The position numbers were made by a program, and so were the translations under genes. The notes under the pieces were generated by a model, which worked only from the letters and a program-made list of their open reading frames with translations, ran no database searches and had not been told where the DNA came from. A stretch of DNA of 8,807 bases, taken from NCBI GenBank assembly GCA_029261675.1, contig JAJDBA010000223.1, forward strand, positions 1 to 8,807, read 5' to 3'. Numbering within the stretch: the stretch's first letter is position 1; each line of letters begins with the position of its first letter. This DNA is from Nitrospinaceae bacterium (lineage in GTDB: Bacteria; Nitrospinota; Nitrospinia; Nitrospinales; VA-1). This document shows, piece by piece, positions 1-7,480 of this stretch.

Positions 1-735
1 AGATCCGGTGATCAATCCCGCTGTTAAAGGTCCCATCACAGATACGATGGGGTACATCGAGTTTTTCAAAACATGCCTGAGTAAGATAGTAAATTCAGTC
101 AGTCCTTTAGCACGGGCGGTACGAATATAATCAGAGCCGAGAACATCAAGAACGGTGGTACGCGTCAACCGGGCAATATAACCCGCAAACCCAGCACCTA
201 ATGCAAATGCGGGAAGGATCATATACCGTGGCCCCTCCCACAATGCAGGTGGCAACAAATGCCATTGATGTGAAAATATCCAGACGGATACCGCTCCCAA
301 AACAAAACTGGGAACAGAAATACCCATCGCCGCGAACAACAATATCGAACGGTCCAGCAAAGAGTTTTTCCAATAAGCAGAGATCACCCCAGCAGGCACC
401 CCTAACCCCAGAACGACTAAAACCGCACACATGCCCAATGTAAAAGAAACCGGAAAAGTGTCGAGCAAGATATCCGAAACATCGCGGCCAATATATTTAT
501 AGGAGGGGCCCAAGTCACCTTGTAATAACTGCTTCATATAAAGCAAATATTGTATTTCTAGAGGTTCATCAAGGTGGTATTTGGCTTCGATATTGGCAAT
601 GATTTCTGGGGGAAGGATTTTATCACTATCAAACGGCCCGCCGGGCACCAGATGCATGATGAGAAAGGTCAGCGTAGCAACAGTAACCAGAACCGGAATC
701 CCTAACAACACCCGTCTGAGAAAAAATCGTAACAT
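1..735 (-). CDS. oppB: OppB-type oligopeptide ABC transporter permease, 5' part (runs off left edge)
   Basis: Reading the minus strand from ATG at 733-735 gives 245 residues without a stop to the window edge; the family is usually about 300-330 residues, so the last quarter is missing. Seen: an N-terminal membrane segment (about residues 9-28), then the family-typical extracytoplasmic stretch with LVPGGPF, ILPPEI, ANIEAKYHLDEP and QLLQGDLGPSYKY, then membrane segments near 97-119, 129-155, 171-189 and 227 onward. The EAA-type coupling loop, YIRTARAKGLTEFTILLRH, lies at 203-221. This pattern is very close to E. coli OppB, one of two inner-membrane subunits forming the peptide channel and docking on the OppD/OppF ATPases. 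No solute-binding protein precedes it; the gene upstream is divergent, so it is the first gene of its transcript here and oppC-like genes would lie to the left. No strong ribosome binding site is visible before the ATG. Dipeptide or nickel permeases share the fold, but the N-terminal match favours OppB. Confidence 0.93.
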   Translation of the reverse strand, partial: MLRFFLRRVLLGIPVLVTVATLTFLIMHLVPGGPFDSDKILPPEIIANIEAKYHLDEPLEIQYLLYMKQLLQGDLGPSYKYIGRDVSDILLDTFPVSFTLGMCAVLVVLGLGVPAGVISAYWKNSLLDRSILLFAAMGISVPSFVLGAVSVWIFSHQWHLLPPALWEGPRYMILPAFALGAGFAGYIARLTRTTVLDVLGSDYIRTARAKGLTEFTILLRHVLKNSMYPIVSVMGPLTAGLITGS

Positions 736-789
736 GCTGGCATCTTACCATTTGACTGGACTCAGGGGAAATAGAGCTAAATTTTTAAT

Positions 790-811
790 TAAATAATTTT
801 TCCATTATTTA
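790..811. promoter_or_regulatory. Inverted repeat in the divergent oppB/ubiD spacer (possible operator)
   Basis: Perfect 8-base arms, TAAATAAT (790-797) and ATTATTTA (804-811), are separated by TTTTCC. The dyad ends 14 bases before the putative -10 box of ubiD, so it covers the place where a -35 hexamer would be. It has no GC clamp and no U-run after it, so it does not look like a terminator. A regulator site is an inference; AT-rich DNA yields such arms by chance fairly often. Confidence 0.35.
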
Positions 812-820
812 GATACCTAC

Positions 821-831
821 TGCTATATAAT
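821..831 (+). promoter_or_regulatory. Putative -10 promoter element for ubiD-uvrA
   Basis: A perfect TATAAT lies at 826-831, preceded by TGC at 821-823, which with an alternative TATATA at 824-829 would read as an extended -10. No good TTGACA-like hexamer stands 16-18 bases upstream; that position is occupied by the inverted repeat at 790-811. Transcription would start near 838, leaving a leader of about 25 bases before the ATG at 863. The upstream in-frame ATG (830-832) overlaps this hexamer, which argues against its use for translation. Confidence 0.45.
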
Positions 832-862
832 GGACGGTCATTTATCTTCTACAGAGTTTTTT

Positions 863-2689
863 ATGAACTATCCTTCTTTAAGAGAATTTATAGACCGGCT
901 TGAATTCGAAAACGAACTCATTCGAATTCAAGAAAAGGTGTCGCCTATTCTTGAAATCGCCGAAATCACCGACCGAGTTTCAAAGCAAGCCGGCGGAGGT
1001 CAAGCACTGCTTTTTGAAAATGTGGAAGGCAGTTCCATGCCTGTCCTGATCAACGCTTTTGGAAGTCAAAAAAGAATGAACGCCTCTCTTGGGGTTCACA
1101 ATATTGAAGAGATACCTAAAAGAATTGAACGCTATTTAAAAATACAGCCGCCCACAACCTTGTTGGACAAAGCAAAACTTTTACCCATGCTTTTACAGGC
1201 ATCCCAGTTTCCTCCAAAAATCGTAGGTGGTTCTAAAGCCCCATGTCAGGAGGTGGTGCATCTTAATGACGATGTCAATCTCGATCGAATCCCCATCTTG
1301 CAATGCTGGCCTCAAGATGCAGGACGGTTTATTACTTTTCCCATTGTCATAAACCGAAGTGTCGATCGCAAAGTAAAGAACGTCGGGCTCTATCGTATGC
1401 AAGTCTACGACTCAAAAACAACAGGCATGCACTGGCACATCCATAAAGACGGTGCCCACTTTTTCCATGAATATCAAAAACAGAATAAAGTAATGGAGGT
1501 AGCTGTTGCCATTGGTGCAGACCCGGCCTCCTGTTACGCGGCATCTGCTCCCCTCCCCTACGGTATTGACGAATTCCTGCTTGCAGGTTTCATCAGAAAG
1601 CAGAGCGTGCCTCTTGTTAAATGCAAAACGGTCGATCTGGAAGTCCCGGCTAATGCTGAAATTGTTCTCGAAGGGTTTATCGATCCATCCGAAATGCGAC
1701 TGGAAGGTCCTTTCGGAGACCATACGGGTTACTATTCACAAGATGGAGATTATCCTGTCTTTCATTTGACGGCAATCACACACCGGAAAGACCCTATTTA
1801 CCTTACAACGATAGTGGGCAAGCCACCGCAGGAAGATTTTTATCTCGGCCGTGCCACAGAGCGCATTTTCCTTCCACTCTTGCGCACCCAGCTACCTGAA
1901 ATCGTCGACATGGATATGCCAGTAGAAGGTGTTTTCCATAACTGCGTCATCGTCTCCATCGACAAACGCTATCCAATGCAGTCGCGCCGTCTGATGAGTG
2001 CCCTTTGGGGACTAGGACAAATGAGTTTCGTGAAAACCATCATCGCGGTGGATAGCGAATTCGATGTCCACAACTACGATGAATTGGTCAAACTACTCTT
2101 GAACAAGATAGACCTTAAGTTCGATCTCTTTTTCTCAGAAGGCGTACTCGATGTATTGAACCACGGCTCGGACAACATGCTTTATGGCTCTAAACTCGGT
2201 ATCGATCTCACGGAAAAAATAGAAGGGGAAGCAGGATATGGAAAAAACAAATCGACGCCATCAACCCGTTCCGCCTTACCCTCAAAAGAAGAAGTAATAA
2301 ATCGGTTTCCTGACCTGAACGATTGCAAAGTTTTAGACATTAATGCCCAACAATCCGTCATGTATGTCGCCTTAGATAAAACCCGCCCTCACCAAGCAGA
2401 AGAATTCATCAAAGCATTTTTCAATGCCTCCGAATTCTTAGCCATCGATATCGTAATCGTACTGGAAGGCCATGTGAAACTCGATGATGATTCGATAGTG
2501 ATGTGGAAATTTTTTAACAATCTTGATCCCAAACGGGATTTCTATTTCGAGGGTGACCGGCTTGTAATCGATGTAACACAAAAACTAAAAGAAGAAGGCT
2601 ACCAACAAAACTGGCCCGAAGAAATTGAAATGTCAGAAGAAACCAAAACACGAGTAGATGAAAAATGGAACTCGCTGTTCACTAAATAG
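863..2689 (+). CDS. ubiD: UbiD-family prenylated-FMN-dependent decarboxylase, long form
   Basis: Encodes 608 residues from ATG 863 (MNYPSLREFIDRLE, the usual family start); an in-frame ATG at 830 would add 11 unrelated residues, overlaps a -10 box and lacks a ribosome site, whereas AGAG at 853-856 precedes 863. UbiD proteins remove carboxyl groups from aromatic or unsaturated acids using prenylated FMN made by UbiX. Seen, numbered from 863: NVGLYRMQ (N173, R178), TTGMHWHIHKDGAH (186-199), and EGPFGDHTGYYS (281-292). R178, E281 and D286 match by spacing the Arg-Glu-Glu/Asp catalytic set known from the fungal homologue Fdc1. Short UbiD proteins have about 490 residues; this one carries a second copy of the C-terminal domain (see findings), as in long forms placed in the futalosine menaquinone route. 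The substrate is not proven: polyprenyl-hydroxybenzoate or a menaquinone intermediate are the main options. No ubiX or other quinone gene is in the window. uvrA follows after 9 bases. Confidence 0.93.
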   Translation: MNYPSLREFIDRLEFENELIRIQEKVSPILEIAEITDRVSKQAGGGQALLFENVEGSSMPVLINAFGSQKRMNASLGVHNIEEIPKRIERYLKIQPPTTLLDKAKLLPMLLQASQFPPKIVGGSKAPCQEVVHLNDDVNLDRIPILQCWPQDAGRFITFPIVINRSVDRKVKNVGLYRMQVYDSKTTGMHWHIHKDGAHFFHEYQKQNKVMEVAVAIGADPASCYAASAPLPYGIDEFLLAGFIRKQSVPLVKCKTVDLEVPANAEIVLEGFIDPSEMRLEGPFGDHTGYYSQDGDYPVFHLTAITHRKDPIYLTTIVGKPPQEDFYLGRATERIFLPLLRTQLPEIVDMDMPVEGVFHNCVIVSIDKRYPMQSRRLMSALWGLGQMSFVKTIIAVDSEFDVHNYDELVKLLLNKIDLKFDLFFSEGVLDVLNHGSDNMLYGSKLGIDLTEKIEGEAGYGKNKSTPSTRSALPSKEEVINRFPDLNDCKVLDINAQQSVMYVALDKTRPHQAEEFIKAFFNASEFLAIDIVIVLEGHVKLDDDSIVMWKFFNNLDPKRDFYFEGDRLVIDVTQKLKEEGYQQNWPEEIEMSEETKTRVDEKWNSLFTK

Positions 2690-2698
2690 AAAGCTTTA

Positions 2699-5512
2699 AT
2701 GGCACTAGAATTCATTAATATAAAAGGCGCAAGAGAACACAACCTCAAGAATCTTCATTTAACTCTACCACGCGAAAAGCTAGTGGTTATCACTGGATTA
2801 AGCGGTTCAGGGAAATCTTCTCTTGCCTTCGATACCATATATGCAGAAGGTCAGCGCCGTTATGTGGAATCCCTTTCTGCATACGCACGACAATTCCTCG
2901 AGTTGATGGAGAAGCCGGATATTGATTCCATTGATGGACTCTCTCCCGCTATCTCTATTGAGCAGAAAACATCGAGCCGCAATCCACGCTCCACCGTTGG
3001 AACCGTAACGGAAATCTATGACTATCTAAGACTGCTCTATGCACGCATCGGACGCGTCTATTGCTATGGCTGTAATAGAGAAATTTCCTCACAAACCGTT
3101 CAGCATATTGTCGACCAGGTGCAATCTATTCCTATTGGAAAAAAGATCATGATCCTGTCGCCGATTGCGCGAGGACGTAAAGGAGAGTTTAAAAAAGAAA
3201 TTCTCGATATGAAGCGAAAAGGATTCGTCCGAGCCCGCATTGACGGCGAAGTACGATCCCTCGATGAAGAAATCGCTCTTGATAAAAAGTTCAAGCACAC
3301 GATCGAAATCGTTGTTGATCGATTGGTTATCAAGGAAAAAATGGGAAAACGCCTTGCCGACTCCGTTGAAACAGCCCTCAACCACGGCGAAGGCAGTATC
3401 GTTGTCTCCATCATTGATGAAGAGGAATTATTATTCAGCGAAAAATTCGCCTGCAGTTATTGCAACATCAGCTACCCCGAACTGGAACCTCGACTTTTCT
3501 CCTTCAACAATCCTCAAGGGGCTTGCTCGAAATGTGATGGATTGGGAATAAAAATGGTAATAGACCCCGAGCTGGTAGTGCCAGACGACAGCCTCTCCAT
3601 TCGAGATGGGGCCTTAAAGCCATGGGAAAAGCGTAGTTCTATTTATTACCACCAAATGCTGGACACGATCTCCGCCCATTTCAAATTCAAGCTCAACACT
3701 CCTTTTAATAAGCTCACTAAAAAAATACAGAAAATTCTCTTATATGGTTCTGGTGATGAACATATAAAATATTTCTTTGAAAAAGATGGACGCCAACAAC
3801 ATTATACAGACACCTTCGATGGTGTTATTCCGGATTTGGAAAGACGTTATCTTGAAACCGATTCCACATGGTCGCGGGAAGAAATCGCCCGCTTCATGCG
3901 CGCCCTCCCCTGTCAGCAATGCGATGGTAAGCGGTTGAGAAAAGAAGCCATCTCCGTAAAAGTTACAGATTTAAATATCGTTGAGCTAACATCATTCTCC
4001 ATCGGCCAAGCTTTCAAGTTTTTCAAAGACCTGAAACTGACAAAACAGGAAAATAATATCGCCCGCCGAATTGTAAAAGAAATTAAGGAAAGACTCGGCT
4101 TCCTGACTAATGTCGGGTTGGAATATCTATCGCTCGATCGCACATCAGCAACCCTGTCCGGCGGTGAAAGCCAACGTATTCGACTGGCAACGCAGATCGG
4201 TTCCAGTTTGATGGGGGTTTTATATGTTCTCGATGAACCTAGTATTGGACTGCACCAACGAGATAACGATCGCTTATTAGCCACACTGATCCGGTTACGC
4301 GATTTGGGGAACACCGTCATCGTAGTGGAGCATGACGAAGCCACCATCCGTGCCGCCGACTACGTGGTTGACCTTGGCCCCGGCGCCGGGGTTCATGGGG
4401 GAGAGATAACCTTTGCAGGCACCCCTAAAGCCTTGCTGAAGTCAAACAAGTCCCTAACCGGACAATATTTGTCTGGCAAAAAAAAGATTACTACGCCAGA
4501 AAAAAGAAGAAAAGGCAACGGCGAGTTCCTTGAAATACTGGGAGCGAAAGAAAACAACCTGAAAAATGTGAATGTAAAATTTCCACTAGGTTGCCTGATT
4601 TGCGTGACGGGTGTTTCAGGTTCAGGTAAAAGCACATTGACTCTGGATATTCTTTATAAAGCATTAGCCAAACATTTTTATAGATCGGTAGACAAGCCCG
4701 GAGCCTTCGATAAAATCCAAGGAATTCATTATCTCGACAAAGTGATCGATATAGATCAATCCCCCATTGGGCGAACGCCCCGGTCGAATCCCGCTACTTA
4801 TACCGGAGTGTTCACCCTCATCCGGGAACTATTCAGCCAGGTTCCTGAAGCCCGAGCGCGTGGATACAAACCCGGTCGCTTCAGCTTCAATGTTAAAGGT
4901 GGGCGATGCGAAGCCTGTCAGGGCGATGGAGTCATCAAAATTGAAATGCATTTTCTACCCGACGTATTCGTCACATGCGAGGTCTGTCAGGGGAAAAGGT
5001 TCAATCGTGAAACATTGGAAATTCTATACAAGGGAAAAAGCATCGCCGATGTTCTCAACATGACGGCAGAAGAAGGTAACGATTTTTTCACAAATATCCC
5101 AGCAATAAAAAACAAATTACAAACGATCAAAGATGTAGGCTTGGACTACATCCGTCTGGGGCAGCAGGCCACAACCTTGTCCGGTGGCGAAGCGCAACGC
5201 GTTAAGTTATCCAAAGAACTCAGTAAACGCAGCACCGGAAGAACCCTTTATATTCTCGACGAACCTACCACCGGATTGCATTTCGCCGATATCGAACATT
5301 TACTGAAAGTTTTACAAAAGCTGGTGGATACCGGGAATACCGTGGTAATAATCGAACACAATATGGATGTTATCAAAACAGCAGATCATATCATCGACCT
5401 AGGCCCAGAAGGTGGAGACGGCGGCGGACGCATACTCGCTGGAGGCACTCCTGAAGAAATCACAAAATCTAAAACTTCTTATACTGGCAAGTATTTGAAG
5501 GAATATCTTTAG
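2699..5512 (+). CDS. uvrA: UvrABC excinuclease subunit A
   Basis: 937 residues, the normal length (E. coli UvrA has 940). UvrA dimers scan DNA for bulky lesions and load UvrB in nucleotide excision repair; it acts in the cytoplasm on the chromosome. All hallmarks of the tandem ABC ATPase are present. First half: Walker A GLSGSGKS (33-40), zinc module C252-C255 and C276-C279, signature LSGGESQ (486-492), Walker B LYVLDEPS (508-515), and H-loop VVEHD (542-546). Second half: Walker A GVSGSGKS (638-645), zinc module C737-C740 and C760-C763, signature LSGGEAQ (827-833), Walker B LYILDEPTTGL (850-860), and H-loop IIEHN. No key residue is missing. The start sits 9 bases after the ubiD stop, with only a weak purine stretch (AGAAAG, 2688-2693) before it, so translation may be coupled to ubiD. 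No LexA-type box was recognised upstream. No frameshift is seen. Confidence 0.99.
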   Translation: MALEFINIKGAREHNLKNLHLTLPREKLVVITGLSGSGKSSLAFDTIYAEGQRRYVESLSAYARQFLELMEKPDIDSIDGLSPAISIEQKTSSRNPRSTVGTVTEIYDYLRLLYARIGRVYCYGCNREISSQTVQHIVDQVQSIPIGKKIMILSPIARGRKGEFKKEILDMKRKGFVRARIDGEVRSLDEEIALDKKFKHTIEIVVDRLVIKEKMGKRLADSVETALNHGEGSIVVSIIDEEELLFSEKFACSYCNISYPELEPRLFSFNNPQGACSKCDGLGIKMVIDPELVVPDDSLSIRDGALKPWEKRSSIYYHQMLDTISAHFKFKLNTPFNKLTKKIQKILLYGSGDEHIKYFFEKDGRQQHYTDTFDGVIPDLERRYLETDSTWSREEIARFMRALPCQQCDGKRLRKEAISVKVTDLNIVELTSFSIGQAFKFFKDLKLTKQENNIARRIVKEIKERLGFLTNVGLEYLSLDRTSATLSGGESQRIRLATQIGSSLMGVLYVLDEPSIGLHQRDNDRLLATLIRLRDLGNTVIVVEHDEATIRAADYVVDLGPGAGVHGGEITFAGTPKALLKSNKSLTGQYLSGKKKITTPEKRRKGNGEFLEILGAKENNLKNVNVKFPLGCLICVTGVSGSGKSTLTLDILYKALAKHFYRSVDKPGAFDKIQGIHYLDKVIDIDQSPIGRTPRSNPATYTGVFTLIRELFSQVPEARARGYKPGRFSFNVKGGRCEACQGDGVIKIEMHFLPDVFVTCEVCQGKRFNRETLEILYKGKSIADVLNMTAEEGNDFFTNIPAIKNKLQTIKDVGLDYIRLGQQATTLSGGEAQRVKLSKELSKRSTGRTLYILDEPTTGLHFADIEHLLKVLQKLVDTGNTVVIIEHNMDVIKTADHIIDLGPEGGDGGGRILAGGTPEEITKSKTSYTGKYLKEYL

Positions 5513-5523
5513 ACCCCCTACCT

Positions 5524-6006
5524 CTAGTGAACGTCCAGCAATTCGACATCAAAAATTAAAGTGGCATTGGGTGGAATAGCACCGCCAGCACCCCGTGAGC
5601 CATAACCCAAAGAGGGTGGAATGATCAATGTCCGTTGTCCGCCAACTTTCATGCCTTGCACACCTTGATCCCAACCTTTGATGACCTGCCCTGCCCCTAG
5701 TTTAAATTTGAAGCTGCCCGAACGATCACGAGAACTATCAAACTTTGCCCCTTTATTCTCCAGGCAACCCAGCACAACTTTCTTACTAACGAAAGGCGGG
5801 AGTTCAAAACACTCTTTTGGAGCAAATGCATCTAACAGCCAACCCGTATAATGAACATTCACCATCTTACCTGCAACCGCTTCTTTTCCAGATCCAACTT
5901 TCACATTCATTTTAGTCAATGTTCCCGCATTAGCACTGGCATGAGTCGCCATAATAAGACCAAATATAAGCATGCTTAAAACAAAAAACTTTTTCATTCC
6001 AGACAT
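5524..6006 (-). CDS. Exported FKBP-type peptidyl-prolyl cis-trans isomerase
   Basis: 160 residues. The N-terminus is a Sec signal peptide: KK at 5-6, a hydrophobic core at 7-20, and probable cleavage after ASA (25) or ANA (27), so the mature protein is likely periplasmic. The rest is a single FKBP domain that catalyses proline isomerisation in folding proteins. Conserved pocket residues are visible: Y53 (VHYTGW), F89-D90 (KFDSSRDR), V108-I109 and W112 (GQVIKGWDQG), Y135 (LGYGSRG), I144 (AIPPNATL) and F152. Between the first strand pair and KFDSS the usual short loop is replaced by a stretch of about 20 residues containing C66 and C81, the only cysteines. Start choice: GAGGT at 6011-6015 is 4 bases before this ATG, while the Met at residue 4 would be 13 bases from it. 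It converges on uvrA with 11 bases between stops and no recognisable terminator hairpin there. Confidence 0.95.
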   Translation of the reverse strand: MSGMKKFFVLSMLIFGLIMATHASANAGTLTKMNVKVGSGKEAVAGKMVNVHYTGWLLDAFAPKECFELPPFVSKKVVLGCLENKGAKFDSSRDRSGSFKFKLGAGQVIKGWDQGVQGMKVGGQRTLIIPPSLGYGSRGAGGAIPPNATLIFDVELLDVH

Positions 6007-6236
6007 TGTGACCTCAAAAAAATTTTAGTAATTTAAATACCACTATATCTGCCCTCACCTATTCGACGAAAACAGGAAATTTCTATGATAATTTTATCAT
6101 ACTAACTTGGTTCTCTTTTTCCCTAACTAGTCCCTTTTCAGCTGCGACTTAAACTGGTCGACGCAGCACTTTATCCTTACTTTATTCAAATATCAGACAA
6201 GCGTTCTTTAGCGATAAGGTATTCCGCTAACGTTAA
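6007..6236. other. Spacer between FKBP gene and histidine kinase gene
   Basis: This 230-base AT-rich stretch holds no open reading frame I can support. It should contain the FKBP promoter and the 3' end of the kinase transcript. Visible elements are the dyad at 6084-6101 (separate entry), a 6-base stem GCTGCG (6141-6146) / CGCAGC (6162-6167) with a long loop, and a stem TTAGCG (6208-6213) / CGCTAA (6225-6230). The last begins 6 bases after the kinase stop codon. Neither hairpin is followed by a T-run on the minus strand, so a Rho-independent terminator is not demonstrated. A TATAGT hexamer lies on the minus strand upstream of the FKBP gene but without a good -35. Confidence 0.5.
6084..6101. 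promoter_or_regulatory. Tight palindrome upstream of the FKBP gene (possible operator)
   Basis: TATGATAA (6084-6091) and TTATCATA (6094-6101) form perfect 8-base arms around a central TT. The 2-base centre is too tight for an RNA hairpin with full-length arms, which favours a protein-binding site over an RNA structure. It lies 78-95 bases upstream of the FKBP start, and its minus strand includes TATGAT, a possible -10. It resembles a Fur-type 7-1-7 site but the arm spacing is off by one base. Role inferred only from position and symmetry. Confidence 0.35.
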
Positions 6237-7373
6237 TTACTTATGGTGAGTTTTGGGAAGCGTAATCTTGAAGGTTGTCCCTTTATTAACTATACTTTTT
6301 ACGTCAATCTTACCATTATGTTGCTCTACAATTTTTTTACAGAGAGCGAGTCCGATTCCTATTCCTGAATACTCATTAATCCCATGCAAACGCTCAAAAG
6401 GTTTAAAAATCCGTTCGGTATGTTTTTCATCGAAGCCGATTCCATTGTCCTCAACATAGATTTCATAATATCCATTTTGTATTGGAGGGTATTGGCCACT
6501 AATCTTGATCAATGGAGGAACACCAGATTTACGATACTTCAAAGAATTGGAAATTAAATTATGAAATAAACCTCTTATATTAAAAGGATTTGCCTCTAGG
6601 GAAACAAGATTAGCTATTTCTACTTTTGCATCACTTTCCTTAAGCTCTATCTCTAAGTCCTGAATAACCTGCTCGATAATTTCATTGATGTTGATAGAGG
6701 ACATTTGTATATTTTTGGGCGAGCTAATCAGATTGTAATCGACAAGGCTTTCCATCAATTCATTCATCCGCGCTAAACTGGTTTGGAGACGTCTAAGATA
6801 ATCTTCCCCCTTTTCCCCCAAACTTTTTTCCTCATTTTCTAAACGATCACTAAAAATAGAAATTTTCCTCAAAGGTGCCTGGAAATCATGTGAAATCGTA
6901 TGAAAAAAGTCCATCATCTCTTCATTTTTTTCCTGAAGGGATTGGTTAATTTGTTTTAAGTTCTGCTCATCCCTTTTTCTACTGGAAATGTCAGATTGTA
7001 TCGAAATATAAACTTCACCATACAATTTGTGGTTAAAAGAAGAAATTACAACATTGCACCAGAATATCTCGCCGCTTTTCTTCTTATTAAGAACTTCTCC
7101 CTGCCAAAAACCTTCCAATTCCAATTTATTGGCTATTTGTAAAGCCGTTTCCATTGGGTCCATTTCCGTTGATGCATTAATAACAGAAACATGTTGTCCA
7201 AGAATTTCATCCTCTTTATAACCGAACATCTCAAGAAATTTGGGGTTAGCGAAACGAATAGTAAGATCTTTGGTGCTAACAAGGTAGATTCCTTCTGCAA
7301 TATACTTAACGATTTCTTGGTATAAGAGAAAGTCCGTTTCTAGATTTAATTTGTCTTTGGGAGGAGTAGGCAT
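6237..7373 (-). CDS. Soluble PAS-domain sensor histidine kinase
   Basis: 378 residues with no signal peptide or membrane segment, so probably cytoplasmic. Order of parts: a PAS domain (about 15-115; FANPKFLEMFGYKEDEILGQ, FWQGEVLNKKKSGEIFW) with its PAC end (YGEVYISIQSDISSRKRDE, about 118-136), a short charged helical linker (137-157), the HisKA dimerisation helix with phospho-acceptor H162 in HTISHDFQAPLRKI, and the HATPase_c domain. The latter shows the N box HNLISNSLKY (271-280), G1 VEDNGIGF (307-314), F box FKPFERLHG (323-331) and G2 GIGIGLALCKKIVEQHNG (337-354). Such kinases sense a cytoplasmic ligand or redox cue through PAS and phosphorylate a response regulator; none is encoded nearby, so it is an orphan. 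Its DNA is clearly more AT-rich (30-38 % GC in lines counted) than uvrA. The ATG has no Shine-Dalgarno match, though an upstream in-frame stop at 7398-7400 leaves no earlier start. The PAS ligand cannot be read from sequence. Confidence 0.95.
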   Translation of the reverse strand: MPTPPKDKLNLETDFLLYQEIVKYIAEGIYLVSTKDLTIRFANPKFLEMFGYKEDEILGQHVSVINASTEMDPMETALQIANKLELEGFWQGEVLNKKKSGEIFWCNVVISSFNHKLYGEVYISIQSDISSRKRDEQNLKQINQSLQEKNEEMMDFFHTISHDFQAPLRKISIFSDRLENEEKSLGEKGEDYLRRLQTSLARMNELMESLVDYNLISSPKNIQMSSININEIIEQVIQDLEIELKESDAKVEIANLVSLEANPFNIRGLFHNLISNSLKYRKSGVPPLIKISGQYPPIQNGYYEIYVEDNGIGFDEKHTERIFKPFERLHGINEYSGIGIGLALCKKIVEQHNGKIDVKSIVNKGTTFKITLPKTHHK

Positions 7374-7416
7374 AATATTGACAAATTTTGATTGGTTCTA
7401 AAGCTTAGTTCTTAAT

Positions 7417-7444
7417 ATTCTATACCCTTCTGTAAAGGAGTCAA
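7417..7444 (-). promoter_or_regulatory. Sigma-70-like promoter of the histidine kinase gene
   Basis: On the minus strand TTGACT (7439-7444, 5/6 to consensus) and TAGAAT (7417-7422, 5/6) are separated by 16 bases. A transcript would begin near 7410 and give a leader of about 37 bases before the ATG at 7373. This is the best-formed promoter in the window and suggests the kinase is transcribed on its own. Confidence 0.6.
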
Positions 7445-7480
7445 ACCTCAGAAAAAATACTGGATGCCTTAGGAGCAAGC

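Noticed and set aside
146..430. Minus-strand open frame of 94 codons, and plus-strand frame 201-443, at the left edge
   Set aside because: Both lie in other frames of the OppB-type permease, whose own frame matches family sequence throughout; the translations look unlike any protein family.
3913..4347. 144-codon minus-strand open frame inside uvrA
   Set aside because: It is the antisense of the region containing the uvrA signature and Walker B motifs; composition is serine/arginine rich as expected of a shadow frame.
6084..6101. Fur box
   Set aside because: The arms contain TGATAA / TTATCA, but the Fur 7-1-7 pattern needs TGATAAT-N-ATTATCA; here the arms are one base too close, and no iron-related gene is adjacent.
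6141..6167. Rho-independent terminator for the kinase transcript
   Set aside because: The GCTGCG/CGCAGC stem has a 15-base loop and no T-run on either strand.
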